NCBI GenBank assembly: GCA_001603115.1
Contig: LVBG01000011.1
Coordinates: 1-64,000 of the forward strand
DNA from: Spirochaetales bacterium Spiro_05
GTDB taxonomy: Bacteria > Spirochaetota > Spirochaetia > Sphaerochaetales > Sphaerochaetaceae
DNA: 64,000 nt
Direction of reading: 5' to 3'
A program made the translations under genes and the position numbers. Each line of letters starts with the position of its first letter. Position 1 is the stretch's first letter. Positions 1 to 8,950 of the stretch are shown here, in pieces. The notes beneath the pieces are model-generated. The model did no database searches. It was not told where the DNA came from and saw only the letters and a program-made list of their open reading frames with translations.

Positions 1-69
1 GGTTCGTCGGCAACTACGTCCCTTGGGAATTTCACCCAAGAGTGATGACATGCCCGTCATACAAAAGAA

Positions 70-94
70 GATCCCCGGGACAAGCCCGGGGATC
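70..94 (-). terminator. oppA: Intrinsic terminator after oppA
   Basis: A perfect 10-bp stem (70-79 pairing with 85-94, mostly G/C) with a 5-base loop lies 20 bp beyond the oppA stop on the minus strand. On that strand it is followed by a T-rich run (CTTCTTTTG). It should end oppA transcription. Bases 1-69 contain no other recognisable feature. Confidence 0.8.
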
Positions 95-113
95 GGAAAG
101 GCTGATTGTGCAC

Positions 114-1811
114 CTACTTGCGGTAGATGTCCTTGACCGGATGGTAATCCATGGTGTTGTTGTGCCATCCACCCCACTTGTTGGTATCGAGCATATTGAT
201 CGTTACGTAGTAGTAGAGAGGCATGAGAGCCTGGTCTTCGTTGATCATGATGTCCTCAGCGGTCATCAGGACGCCGTAGCGGTCTTCACCGGCGGGCATT
301 CTGGCTGCTTCGTTGATAAGGATATCATACACTTCGTTGGAGTACTTTCCACCGTTCATACCGGCACCGGTAAGGAACATGTCGAGGAAGGTATTCGGAT
401 CCTGGTAGTCACCAACCCATCCGGCGCGTGCAACCTGGAAGTTGCCCTGGTTACGGTTGGAGAGGTAGGTCTGCCATTCCTGGTTCTCAAGAACGACGTT
501 GATGCCGAGGTTGTTCTTCCATTCCTGCTGGATGAACTCAGCAATCTGCTTGTGACCTTCGTTGGTGTTGTACAGGATGGAGACGGTCGGGAAACCAGCG
601 CCGTTGGGGTAACCAGCAGCAGCCAGCATGTCCTGTGCCATCTCAATTGCCTCGTCCTGTGTCTCGAACGGGAACTCAAGTCCGGGATATCCGGCCATCG
701 GGGAAACAATGCCCCAAGCAGGAATCTGACCGGCCTTGGTTACGCCTTCAACCAGAGCTACGCGGTCGACAGCATAGGACAGGGCCTTTCTGACGAGCAC
801 GTTGTTGATCGGGGCAACTTCGGTCTGGAACACATAGTAGTAGGTTGCAAGCTGCGGAGCGAGCTGGAAGTCGTCGCGCATCTGTGCAGCGTTGAGCTGA
901 TCTGGGGGAACGTTGGTTGCCCAGTCAATCTCACCGTTGAGGTACATGTTGTAGTTGGTGGTATCGCTGTCGGAGGAGTAGAAGATGACCTTGTCAAGCT
1001 TCACAGCATCGGCATCCCAGTACTTCGCATTCTTGGAAGCGGTGATGGAGGTCTGTGCAACACGATCGGTCAGCACGAAGGGTCCGTTGCCCACGAAGTT
1101 GGCGGGATCGGTCCAAGCGGAGCCGAACTTTTCGATGGCATGCTTGGGAACGATTGCGAAGCTGTAGTGGGTAAGAGCGTCAACAGCATACGGAAGGGGA
1201 CCGATGAGGTCCATCTGGAAGGTGTAGTCGTCGAGGGCGCGGATTCCGACAGCCTCAGGACCAGCCTCGCCAGCGTTGAACTCGGTTGCTCCGGCAAGGA
1301 ACATGCAGGGGAACCAAGCATAAGGACCACCAGTTGCGGGATCCAAAAGTCTCAGCCAGCTGTATACGACGTCGCCGGCGGTGATGGGAGTACCATCGGA
1401 CCAGACAGCGTTCTTGCGAAGCTTGAAGGTATACTGTGTTCCGTCTTCGTTTCCTTCCCAGCTTTCAGCAACGCCGGGAACTGCAAGAGCAGTTTCAGGA
1501 TCGTTTGCTACGAGACCTTCGAAGAGGGCTTCGAAAATCCTGTGCTCGGGTACGCCCTGGATAAGAGCGGGATCCAAGGATTCGGGCTCAGCACCATTGG
1601 AGATGCGGAAAACGACTTCTTTGGTTGCAGGAGCAGCGGGAGCCGGGGTTGCTGCTACAGCAGGAGCGGGAGCCGGAGTGGCCGGAGCTGCGGGAGCTGC
1701 GGGAGCCGGCGTCGTGGTTGCGGCTGGGGCGGGCGCTTCTTTCTTTCCACAGGAAATGAAGAGTGCGCTTACCAGGAGCACGCAAAGCATGATAGCCAGA
1801 AATTTCTTCAT
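114..1811 (-). CDS. oppA: Oligopeptide ABC transporter, substrate-binding lipoprotein OppA
   Basis: A peptide-binding protein of the SBP_bac_5 family that delivers oligopeptides to the OppBCDF permease from the periplasm. The N-terminus is a lipoprotein signal peptide (KKFLAIMLC...LFISC, lipobox cysteine near residue 20). An Ala/Pro/Thr-rich flexible linker of about 40 residues follows, then the binding fold with the usual start ([16 protein letters not shown]). The length (565 aa) is normal for the family. An ATG two codons upstream is also open, but AAGGAG lies only 2 bases before it and 8 bases before the ATG at 1811, so the latter is chosen. oppA is cut off from oppBCDF by an oppositely oriented gene and has its own terminator, so it is probably expressed separately, as is common for abundantly made binding proteins. 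Confidence 0.93.
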   Translation of the reverse strand: MKKFLAIMLCVLLVSALFISCGKKEAPAPAATTTPAPAAPAAPATPAPAPAVAATPAPAAPATKEVVFRISNGAEPESLDPALIQGVPEHRIFEALFEGLVANDPETALAVPGVAESWEGNEDGTQYTFKLRKNAVWSDGTPITAGDVVYSWLRLLDPATGGPYAWFPCMFLAGATEFNAGEAGPEAVGIRALDDYTFQMDLIGPLPYAVDALTHYSFAIVPKHAIEKFGSAWTDPANFVGNGPFVLTDRVAQTSITASKNAKYWDADAVKLDKVIFYSSDSDTTNYNMYLNGEIDWATNVPPDQLNAAQMRDDFQLAPQLATYYYVFQTEVAPINNVLVRKALSYAVDRVALVEGVTKAGQIPAWGIVSPMAGYPGLEFPFETQDEAIEMAQDMLAAAGYPNGAGFPTVSILYNTNEGHKQIAEFIQQEWKNNLGINVVLENQEWQTYLSNRNQGNFQVARAGWVGDYQDPNTFLDMFLTGAGMNGGKYSNEVYDILINEAARMPAGEDRYGVLMTAEDIMINEDQALMPLYYYVTINMLDTNKWGGWHNNTMDYHPVKDIYRK

Positions 1812-1834
1812 AGACATATCTCCTTGTAAATCTA

Positions 1835-1863
1835 AGTATACACGTTCAACTTAGCTTAAATCA
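1835..1863 (-). promoter_or_regulatory. Candidate oppA promoter
   Basis: On the minus strand a good -10 (TATACT, 1835-1840) lies 17 bp from a weak -35 (TGATTT, 1858-1863). The start site would fall near 1828, just upstream of the AAGGAG ribosome-binding site. Only the -10 is convincing. Confidence 0.4.
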
Positions 1864-2021
1864 CATTAAACCATGAATCAAGAGAAAACGCAAATAGGTT
1901 TGCCGTCAAAGTAGCCAATAGTGTATAAGAAATGGGGTTTTTATGCAGGTTATGCATAGTGTTGGCCATGACAGAATGTCTTCTTTCCCCTATAGTAGTG
2001 CTACCAAAGGAGCGCAACCGA

Positions 2022-2576
2022 ATGGTTCGACATACCACCTATCTTCATGCAAACGGCATCTCGTATGCAGTTACGCGCATGTTTCATTTGGCCAGTGCCC
2101 TCTTTACGCTCTTTCTGGCTTGGGGGCTTTGGGTCAATCTTGGCGAGGGGGTGCGCCTTCTCACCATGCCTCATATTCCCCTGTTGCTGTTGCTCAGCCT
2201 TGCCGCGGCCACCTATCGCGATTCCTGGATTTTCGATGTTTCAGCCAAAACGGTGACCAGCATCTATGGCTTCGGCCCGTTCTGTAAGCGTGAGATACAC
2301 GCCTTCGATGAGGTGGAGCGGTTGGAAATCACCCATTTTGTTCGTGGAAGCAGTGACAAGGATGCAAAAGCAAACAAACGCAGGCTCAGAGCCATGCTGG
2401 TATTTTCGTTGCGACTGTGTGATGAACGTTCCCGTACCATTGAGATCATCGCTGAGAAGACTTCCCAAGGACGTACCGAGTCAGCCATGCAGGCCATCGC
2501 CTCCGTGACCGGCTTGCCCTTATATGTCGACCGTCCCCGTGACATGGATCTCAACATCTCATACAAGGATCTGTAG
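2022..2576 (+). CDS. Small membrane protein with a PH-like domain, function unknown
   Basis: Predicted 184-aa protein. Two hydrophobic segments (about residues 12-35 and 43-58) form a membrane hairpin. The cytoplasmic C-terminal half (WIFDVSAKTVTSIYGFG onward) resembles a bacterial PH-like (bPH) fold in its pattern of a strand, an aromatic/Gly turn, and an acidic 'FDEVERLEI' strand. Upstream in-frame ATGs exist (1932, 1968), but AAAGGAG stands 9 bases before the ATG at 2022, which also removes an implausible N-terminus. It is convergent with oppF and divergent from oppA. No specific function can be assigned, and the PH-like call is only by pattern. Confidence 0.6.
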   Translation: MVRHTTYLHANGISYAVTRMFHLASALFTLFLAWGLWVNLGEGVRLLTMPHIPLLLLLSLAAATYRDSWIFDVSAKTVTSIYGFGPFCKREIHAFDEVERLEITHFVRGSSDKDAKANKRRLRAMLVFSLRLCDERSRTIEIIAEKTSQGRTESAMQAIASVTGLPLYVDRPRDMDLNISYKDL

Positions 2577-2585
2577 CAAAGAAAA

Positions 2586-2608
2586 GCCACCCTCACCTTG
2601 AGAGTGGC
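2586..2608. terminator. Bidirectional terminator between the PH-like gene and oppF
   Basis: Stem GCCACCCTC with GAGAGTGGC (one mismatch) around a short loop. The plus strand is followed by TTCTT. The minus strand is followed by TTTTCTTTG. It sits between two convergent genes and can serve both. Confidence 0.75.
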
Positions 2609-2624
2609 TTCTTGAAGAGCGTGG

Positions 2625-3695
2625 TCAGGTTTTGGGCTTTGCTGCATCGGCGAGGGCTTCTTCCATGGTGACATTGCTGTGGTCTTCCTTGTCGTAGAGC
2701 CAGCATGCAACCTGATGCTTGGGATCGATATCCAGCATCGGGGGCAGGTGGCAGGAGCACCAAGGCATCCGCTTCGGACAGCGGTCATAGAAGTAACAGC
2801 CGTTGCGTTCCTTGTCCGGAGAAGGTACGTCACCGGTAAGGATGATGCGCTGCCGTTCCCGCTCGACCTTGGGGTCGGGGATGGGAGCCGCGCTGAGCAG
2901 GGCTGTGGTATAGGGGTGCAGAGGATTGTCATACAGCTGCACAGCCTCACTGATCTCCACAATCTTGCCCAAGTACATGACCGCAACGCGTGTGGAGATG
3001 TGCTGGATGACCGCCAGGTCATGGGCGATGAAGATATAGGTGAGACCAAACTCTTTCTGCAGGTCCCCGAGCAGGTTCAGGATCTGGGACTGGATTGAAA
3101 CGTCCAGTGCCGATACCGGCTCGTCTGCAAGGATGATCTTCGGATTGAGGGCAAGAGCCCGTGCAATCCCGATTCTCTGTCTCTGCCCACCGCTGAACTC
3201 GTGGGGATAGCGATTCTTGAACGCCTTGTTCAGACCCACGCGTTCCATCAGGTCCTCAACCTTGCGCTCGATGTCCAAGGAGGAGAGGGGTGTTTCCAGA
3301 AGCCTACGGGAGTTGTAGATCACCAACGGCTCGGCGATGATGGAACGGACCGTCATTCTCGGGTCGAGGGATGCATACGGATCTTGGAAAATCATCTGGA
3401 TATCACGCCGTGCCTTGAGCATGGTCCTCTGGTCGGCCTTGACCAGATCGATACCGTTGAAGATGACGCTTCCGCTGGTAGGCTTGTAGAGCTGGCTGAT
3501 CGAGCGTACCGTAGTGGACTTGCCGCAACCGGATTCGCCTACAATCCCCAGGGTTTCTCCCGGATACACATCAAAGGAGATGCCGTCAACAGCCCTGATG
3601 GCACCCACCTGACGCTGTAAGAGCGATCCGCTGGTGATGGGGAAGTGCTGCTTCAGATCCCTGACTTCCAAAAGGGGTTTCTTTGTCGTGCTCAT
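2625..3695 (-). CDS. oppF: Oligopeptide ABC transporter ATP-binding protein OppF
   Basis: A 356-aa ATPase that pairs with OppD to power peptide uptake. Walker A is GESGCGKSTTVRS, the signature is LSGGQ-like (FSGGQRQRIGIARAL), and Walker B is IILADEPVSALD. The C-terminal oligopeptide/dipeptide extension contains the cysteines expected in Opp/Dpp ATPases (CYFYDRCPKRMPWC), which in family members bind an Fe-S cluster. The reading frame stays open for another 23 codons upstream, but the ATG at 3695 is preceded by AGGAG and overlaps the oppD stop as ATGA. Translational coupling to oppD is likely. Confidence 0.95.
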   Translation of the reverse strand: MSTTKKPLLEVRDLKQHFPITSGSLLQRQVGAIRAVDGISFDVYPGETLGIVGESGCGKSTTVRSISQLYKPTSGSVIFNGIDLVKADQRTMLKARRDIQMIFQDPYASLDPRMTVRSIIAEPLVIYNSRRLLETPLSSLDIERKVEDLMERVGLNKAFKNRYPHEFSGGQRQRIGIARALALNPKIILADEPVSALDVSIQSQILNLLGDLQKEFGLTYIFIAHDLAVIQHISTRVAVMYLGKIVEISEAVQLYDNPLHPYTTALLSAAPIPDPKVERERQRIILTGDVPSPDKERNGCYFYDRCPKRMPWCSCHLPPMLDIDPKHQVACWLYDKEDHSNVTMEEALADAAKPKT

Positions 3696-4741
3696 GTTGC
3701 CTTCTCCTCTACGTTTGCCTCTGCAAGTGCCTTTGCCTTGGTTGCCTCGTCGGCATAGAGCCAACAGGCCACCTCATGCCCATTCCCCAAATCCTTTATC
3801 GGCGGGTAGGCGTGGCGGCACACTTCCATTGCCTTGATGCAACGGGGGTGGAAGGGACAGCAAGGGGGCAAGTCGATGACGTTTGGCGGCTGGCCTTCAA
3901 TGGAGAAGAGACGATTGCCTTTCTTGGTGGTGTCCATACGGGGGACACTCTTGATGAGGCCCTCGGTATAGGGATGGCTGGGTCTTGCATAGAGATCCTC
4001 GGTGAGGGCCTTCTCCACCACACGTCCGGCGTACATGACGCAGACCTGGTCGCACATGCCTGCCACCACCCCAAGGTCGTGAGTGATGAGAATGACTGCA
4101 GTTCCCATTTTGGTGCTGAGCTTGTCGATCAGCTCCAGAATCTGGGCCTGGATGGTTACGTCCAAGGCCGTGGTCGGCTCATCGGCAACCAGGACCTGGG
4201 CGTTGCAAGAGAGAGCCATGGCTATCATGACTCGCTGGCGCATACCGCCGGAGAACTGGTGGGGATAACTCTGGATACGTTTCTCTGCAGAGGGAATGCC
4301 GACAAGCTTGAGCATTTCGATCGAGCGCTTGAGCGCTTCCTGCTTGGTAACATGCTTCTCATGCAGGCGGATGGTTTCCACCATCTGGGTGGAAATCTTG
4401 AGGAAGGGATTGAGGCTGGTCATCGGGTCCTGGAAGATCATGGAAATCTTGTTGCCCCGAATCTCGCGCATCTCTTTTTCTGTGAGCTTGAGGATGTCTT
4501 CACCCTCAAAAAGCACCTCACCGCCGACAATCTTGCCCGGAGGGGAGGGGATCAGTCGCATGACCGAGAGGTTGGTTACGCTCTTGCCGCTTCCACTCTC
4601 GCCAACGATGCCGATGGTCTCGCCTTCGCGGACGGTGAATGAAACACCGTCGACGGCCTTGACGATACCGGCATCAGTCTTGAAATAGGTTTTCAGGTCC
4701 TTTACTTCGAGGACAACCTTTGCATTGGGATTCAGACTCAT
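3692..4741 (-). CDS. oppD: Oligopeptide ABC transporter ATP-binding protein OppD
   Basis: A 349-aa ATPase partner of OppF. Walker A is [13 protein letters not shown], the signature is [15 protein letters not shown], and Walker B is [12 protein letters not shown], followed by the switch His ([13 protein letters not shown]). The C-terminus carries the Cys-containing oligopeptide-binding extension ([15 protein letters not shown]). The start at 4741 has GGAGG six bases upstream; a longer frame to 4786 would overlap oppC and is rejected. The order oppB-C-D-F with 10-bp or smaller gaps indicates one operon read leftward. Confidence 0.95.
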   Translation of the reverse strand: MSLNPNAKVVLEVKDLKTYFKTDAGIVKAVDGVSFTVREGETIGIVGESGSGKSVTNLSVMRLIPSPPGKIVGGEVLFEGEDILKLTEKEMREIRGNKISMIFQDPMTSLNPFLKISTQMVETIRLHEKHVTKQEALKRSIEMLKLVGIPSAEKRIQSYPHQFSGGMRQRVMIAMALSCNAQVLVADEPTTALDVTIQAQILELIDKLSTKMGTAVILITHDLGVVAGMCDQVCVMYAGRVVEKALTEDLYARPSHPYTEGLIKSVPRMDTTKKGNRLFSIEGQPPNVIDLPPCCPFHPRCIKAMEVCRHAYPPIKDLGNGHEVACWLYADEATKAKALAEANVEEKAT

Positions 4742-4751
4742 GTGTGTCCTC

Positions 4752-6359
4752 CTAGAGCTGGTTCTTGCTTTGTGGGTCGAACGCATCCCTCAAGCCGTCA
4801 CCAAAGAAGTTCATGGCAAAGAGGAAGATGGTCATGGCGATAGCCGGGAAGATAAGCTTCCACGGATAGAGGGTCATGCCGTTCACGGCATCTCCAACCA
4901 AAGAACCCCACGATGCATACGGAGCCTGGACCCCGAGACCAAGGAAGGAGAGGAAGGACTCCTGCATGATGAATGCGGGAACCCTGAGTGTTGAATAGAC
5001 AATGATGACCGAAAGGGAGTTGGGTACCATGTGGCGGAAGATGATGCGACCTGTTGAAGCCCCCATGCTGCGTGCCGCTTCCACGTACTCACTGTTTTTC
5101 AGGCTCATGACCTGTCCGCGAACCATTCGGGCGACTGTCAGCCAACTGACCATCGCCAAGGCAACGAAGAGGTTCATGATGTTACGACCGAAGATGGCCA
5201 TGAAAATGATGACCAGCAGCATGTACGGAAGACCATACATGATATCGACAAAGCGCATGAGGAAGAAGTCAATCTTGCCCCCTGCATAGCCAGCTATGGC
5301 TCCCAGTACGATACCGATCAAAACGCTGGTGAGGGTTCCCACCAGACCGATGGCGATGGAGACCTGTCCGCCGTAGATGATGCGGCTTAGCATGTCACGA
5401 CCACTGTAGTCGGTTCCGAGAAAGTATTGGCGTTCATGCTTCTTGGTTGCAGAGACCTTGGCAGTCAACACTTCGTTTACCGTAATCTCACGGTTGAGGG
5501 GGAACTCAACTGCACCGCTTCTGATTTCTGAGCGCAAATCACGCTCCGCCGAGCGGGTTATGGTGGTTTTCACCTTTCCCAGCAGGTTGGTCTTTGCCAT
5601 GGAAGCGATGCCTTTCTCCCCGAGGGCATCCATTTCCATCTCGAGGTTCAAGGCATACTCCTCGTTGGTCAGGCCAGGGGTGGCAGCCTTGAGGGTGTTG
5701 AGGACCTGGTTGCTGATTTCATCAAGCGTCTGCTTCTCGATGACGGCGATATCCACCTTCAAGAGATTGGCGTAGATGCTCTCAATCTCCTTGAACTCCA
5801 TTTTGGCAAGATTTTTAGCCTTTCCGCTCTCCAGATCTGTGTAGATGATGGTGTCGACGCTGATGAGGAATTCTGTGTCAATCTTTTCCTGCAGACGGTC
5901 GATGGTCCTCTGGTCTGTACTATTGAAGGTGAACAGGCCTGCCTCACGCTGGCGTTCTCCCTCGGTGTAGCAGAAGTCCCAGACTTTGTTCGTCTCGTTG
6001 TCGGCAATCCATTTCCGGATTTGGGCACTCTGCTCTTCGGTAACCACGAGGCTACCTGCTCTCCAAGCCTTGAAATAGAGATCTTCGAGCCTGGTTTCCA
6101 TCATCAGCTCCCCGGCTGTCTTGGAAAACGAGGGTCTGAGGTGTTGGTGGTCCAGAATGATCTGGTCATAGGGGTAGATGGGAAGGAACATTGCTGTGGC
6201 GGCTAGCAGGGAGTAGACGATGACGATAATCATCCCCACTACTGCCATCTTGTTCTTTTTCAGCCTTCTCCAAGCATCCTTTCCCAGGCTGTTACCCTCG
6301 ACAACTTGTGCAAATTCGTTGAGGGCCGCATTCGTATTTTTGTTTCTCTTCAGGAACAT
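4752..6359 (-). CDS. oppC: Oligopeptide ABC transporter permease OppC with a large inserted domain
   Basis: An inner-membrane permease of the BPD_transp_1 family. One TM helix lies at about residues 37-59. The remaining helices follow the conserved FLGTDYSGRDMLSRIIYG block (residues 313-330), and the EAA-type loop (EYVEAARSMGASTGRIIFRH) that contacts the ATPase lies near residue 430. OppC proteins are usually about 280-310 aa; this one is 535 aa. The excess is an insertion of about 235 residues (roughly 75-310) between TM1 and the LGTD block. It is hydrophilic, helical and rich in Glu/Lys, and by topology it lies outside the membrane. There is no frameshift, and the flanking transporter parts look intact. 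Part of the oppBCDF operon. Confidence 0.9.
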   Translation of the reverse strand: MFLKRNKNTNAALNEFAQVVEGNSLGKDAWRRLKKNKMAVVGMIIVIVYSLLAATAMFLPIYPYDQIILDHQHLRPSFSKTAGELMMETRLEDLYFKAWRAGSLVVTEEQSAQIRKWIADNETNKVWDFCYTEGERQREAGLFTFNSTDQRTIDRLQEKIDTEFLISVDTIIYTDLESGKAKNLAKMEFKEIESIYANLLKVDIAVIEKQTLDEISNQVLNTLKAATPGLTNEEYALNLEMEMDALGEKGIASMAKTNLLGKVKTTITRSAERDLRSEIRSGAVEFPLNREITVNEVLTAKVSATKKHERQYFLGTDYSGRDMLSRIIYGGQVSIAIGLVGTLTSVLIGIVLGAIAGYAGGKIDFFLMRFVDIMYGLPYMLLVIIFMAIFGRNIMNLFVALAMVSWLTVARMVRGQVMSLKNSEYVEAARSMGASTGRIIFRHMVPNSLSVIIVYSTLRVPAFIMQESFLSFLGLGVQAPYASWGSLVGDAVNGMTLYPWKLIFPAIAMTIFLFAMNFFGDGLRDAFDPQSKNQL

Positions 6360-6369
6360 GGTCCTCTCC

Positions 6370-7299
6370 TTATTTGTACGTAATTCTTGGGTCTAGCTGT
6401 GCGTACACGATGTCTACGATGAAGTTCATCAAAATGAGGATGACCGAGTAGACGATGACAACTCCGACGATCAGGGTGTAGTCACGGTTGAAGGAGCTCT
6501 GTACGAAGAACTTACCGAGGCCGGGAACACGGAAGATCTGCTCAACGACGATCGATCCGGTGATGATGCCTGCGAAGGCGGGCCCGAGATAGCTGACGAT
6601 CGGGAGCATCGCTCCCTTCATGGCGTGCTTGAAGATGATTGTGGTGCTCTTCATGCCTTTGGCTTTTGCCGTTCGGATATAGTCGCTTCTGAGCGTCTCA
6701 AGCATGGAAGAGCGGGTCAGTCGTGCAATATTGGCAAAATAGGCAAAGGAGAGCGAGACCGCCGGAAGAATAACGGTCTTCCAGCCCTCACCGGTGGTGT
6801 ACCACCCACTGGTGGGCAGCCACTTGAGCTTCATCGCAAAGAAGAGCTGCAACACCGGTGCAATGACAAAGAGGGGGACTGAGATGCCGATGACGGCCAC
6901 CCCCATACTTAGGTAGTCTATCCAGGAGTTTTGTCGTACCGCTGCGATGATGCCTGCCGATATGCCGAACACCAGGGCAAGCAGCATTGCCCAGCTTCCC
7001 AGTACAATCGACTTGGGCAGACTGTTGGCGATGTAGTAGTTTACATTATAGTCCTTGTACTTGAACGAGGGCCCCAGGTCCCCGCGCAAGATATCAAACA
7101 TGTAGCGGCCATACTGCTGGATCATCGGTTCATTGAGGTGGTATTTGGCCTCGATGTTGCGCTTCACAACCTCAGGAAGATTGCGTTCGGTAGCGAACGG
7201 CCCTCCGGGTGCGATGCGTACGATGAAGAAACTGAGCGTGATGATGATCAACAGTGTAGGTATCATACCCAATAGGCGGTTCACGATATATTTCGTCAT
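6370..7299 (-). CDS. oppB: Oligopeptide ABC transporter permease OppB
   Basis: A 309-aa inner-membrane permease, first gene of the operon. It shows the DppB/OppB N-terminus (YIVNRLLGMIPTLLIIITLSFF), six predicted TM helices, and the EAA loop (LRSDYIRTAKAKGMKSTTIIFKHA) for contact with OppD/F. Its length is normal, in contrast to OppC. The ATG at 7299 is preceded by AGAGGA. The oppC start follows after 10 bp. Confidence 0.95.
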   Translation of the reverse strand: MTKYIVNRLLGMIPTLLIIITLSFFIVRIAPGGPFATERNLPEVVKRNIEAKYHLNEPMIQQYGRYMFDILRGDLGPSFKYKDYNVNYYIANSLPKSIVLGSWAMLLALVFGISAGIIAAVRQNSWIDYLSMGVAVIGISVPLFVIAPVLQLFFAMKLKWLPTSGWYTTGEGWKTVILPAVSLSFAYFANIARLTRSSMLETLRSDYIRTAKAKGMKSTTIIFKHAMKGAMLPIVSYLGPAFAGIITGSIVVEQIFRVPGLGKFFVQSSFNRDYTLIVGVVIVYSVILILMNFIVDIVYAQLDPRITYK

Positions 7300-7600
7300 G
7301 CATTTCCTCTTGTGAGATTTTTGTTGTATGGTGGAAGTAACGGCGGAAGCCTTGAATCATACAGCATTTCAGATACTATACCAAGAACCTGTTTTATGCA
7401 AGAATTACCATAATTATGCAAAATTAATACTTTTTGCAAAGCTATAAGAGATTTGTCCATAAGAAGATAAATCTGAGATGTTCAAATTTTAATTTTACAA
7501 GTTTATTTTTGGTGTCAGAGTGTCAATCTGTATGGGGAGGTAGGAAAACCTCACCCTTTTTGGTATTCTGCTTTTCTGCGAAGGATAATGGGAGAAGTGC
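7300..7600. other. Divergent intergenic region oppB / rimO
   Basis: This roughly 300-bp stretch separates the leftward opp operon from rightward rimO. It is clearly AT-richer than its flanks, especially 7380-7520. It holds the opp promoter (7373-7401) and the rimO ribosome-binding site (GGGAG, near 7590). A small inverted repeat, GAGGT/ACCTC, occurs near 7538-7553. No gene, riboswitch or clear rimO promoter is recognised. Confidence 0.6.
7373..7401 (-). promoter_or_regulatory. Promoter of oppBCDF
   Basis: On the minus strand, TTGCAT (7396-7401) and TAGTAT (7373-7378) are separated by exactly 17 bp. An overlapping TATAGT (7375-7380) is an alternative -10. The predicted start is near 7366, giving a leader of about 65 nt to oppB. 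Confidence 0.6.
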
Positions 7601-8950
7601 ATGAAGAAACTCTATATGGAAAATCTTGGGTGTTCCAAAAACCAAGTCGATGCCGAGACCTTGATCAAGTTGCTTGCCGATGATCAGTTCGAGCGAACTG
7701 AGGATGCAGCAGATGCCGATCTGATCATGGTCAATACGTGTGGTTTCATCGAGTCGGCCCGCGAAGAGTCGATCAACACGTTCTTCTCGCTTCGCGAGGC
7801 AAACCCCAAAGCCAAGATAGTGCTCAGCGGTTGTATGGCACAGCGATATGCTGAGGATTTGCGCGTTGAGTTGCCAGAGGCAGATGCCATCTTCGGCAAT
7901 CATGACCTTGCAAGAATCGGTGAGGTGGTACGAAAGGTTTTCGCAGGAGACCGCGTAGTCTTGGTTCCCTCGTATCCCGCTCCCCAAGCGGAGGTCTATG
8001 AGCGCAATGAGTTGCTCTCGTTCCCTGGCAGTGCCTATCTGAAAATCAGCGAGGGGTGCAATCACCGTTGTTCCTACTGCGCCATCCCCCTCATCCGTGG
8101 GGGACTGCGCAGCAAGGAGCGGTCCGTCATCCTTGAGGAGGCCAGGAGCCTGATCAAGACGGGCATCAGGGAGATCAACCTCATCGCCCAAGACCTTGCA
8201 GCGTACGGTACGGACAGGGATGACAAGGAGAGCAAGTTCCTCTCCCTGTTGGAAGACCTCGTGTCGCTGGAGGGTGATTTTTTCATCCGACTGCTCTATA
8301 TCCATCCGGATGCCTTCCCCTCTGGACTTCCCTCTTTCATTGCAAACAATCCGAAGGTGTTGCCCTATTTTGACATCCCTTTCCAGCATGCCGACACCAA
8401 GGTGCTGCGCAGCATGGGAAGAACCGGAACCAAGGAGAGTTACCTCGCCCTGATACGAAAGATTCGAGAGACTGTGCCGACAGCTGTGCTGCGCTCCACC
8501 ATCCTGCTCGGCTATCCTGGAGAGGATGAGAAGGCATTCGCCGAAGTGCTTGATTTTCTCTCCCAGGCCAAACTCGATTGGGTGGGCTCATTCCTCTATA
8601 GTAGGGAGGAGGGGACAAAAGCGTATGCGCTTCGAACAGAACGGGAGCACAAGAAAGCACACACCCAGGCATCTTCCTTCCAAAAGCAGCTGCAAGCCTT
8701 GCAGGCTCCCATCACCGAAGCAAATCTTGCACGCTTTGTCGGCACCCACCACGATGTGTTGATCGAGGAGTTGGTGGAGGGGGAAGATCTTGCGATTGGG
8801 CGCATGTATGCCCAGGCTCCTGAAGTGGATGGCTTGACGGTGGTCATGGGACGCGATCTGAAGGCTGGACAAGTCGTTCGCTGCGGCATCCGGGCAGTGA
8901 AGGGACTCGACTTTGAGGCGGTTCCGCTCCAAGGAGCGCTGCATGGCTGA
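7601..8950 (+). CDS. rimO: Ribosomal protein S12 methylthiotransferase RimO
   Basis: A radical SAM enzyme that adds a methylthio group to the conserved aspartate of ribosomal protein S12. The N-terminal UPF0004 domain carries three cluster cysteines (C10 in ENLGCSKNQVD, then VNTCGF and SGCMAQ). The radical-SAM motif is CNHRCSYCAIP, followed by the 'IRGGLRS' RimO signature that distinguishes it from MiaB. A C-terminal TRAM domain (residues about 375-445, ending in 'GQVVRCGIRAVKGLDFEAV') completes a normal-length 449-aa protein. GGGAG precedes the ATG. It overlaps pcrA by 8 bp. Confidence 0.93.
   Translation: MKKLYMENLGCSKNQVDAETLIKLLADDQFERTEDAADADLIMVNTCGFIESAREESINTFFSLREANPKAKIVLSGCMAQRYAEDLRVELPEADAIFGNHDLARIGEVVRKVFAGDRVVLVPSYPAPQAEVYERNELLSFPGSAYLKISEGCNHRCSYCAIPLIRGGLRSKERSVILEEARSLIKTGIREINLIAQDLAAYGTDRDDKESKFLSLLEDLVSLEGDFFIRLLYIHPDAFPSGLPSFIANNPKVLPYFDIPFQHADTKVLRSMGRTGTKESYLALIRKIRETVPTAVLRSTILLGYPGEDEKAFAEVLDFLSQAKLDWVGSFLYSREEGTKAYALRTEREHKKAHTQASSFQKQLQALQAPITEANLARFVGTHHDVLIEELVEGEDLAIGRMYAQAPEVDGLTVVMGRDLKAGQVVRCGIRAVKGLDFEAVPLQGALHG

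Noticed and set aside
42..1829. Long plus-strand open frame opposite oppA (595 codons)
   Set aside because: It is the mirror of a clear OppA gene with signal peptide, ribosome-binding site and terminator; the opposite frame is Val/Gly/Ser-rich low-complexity sequence without motifs.
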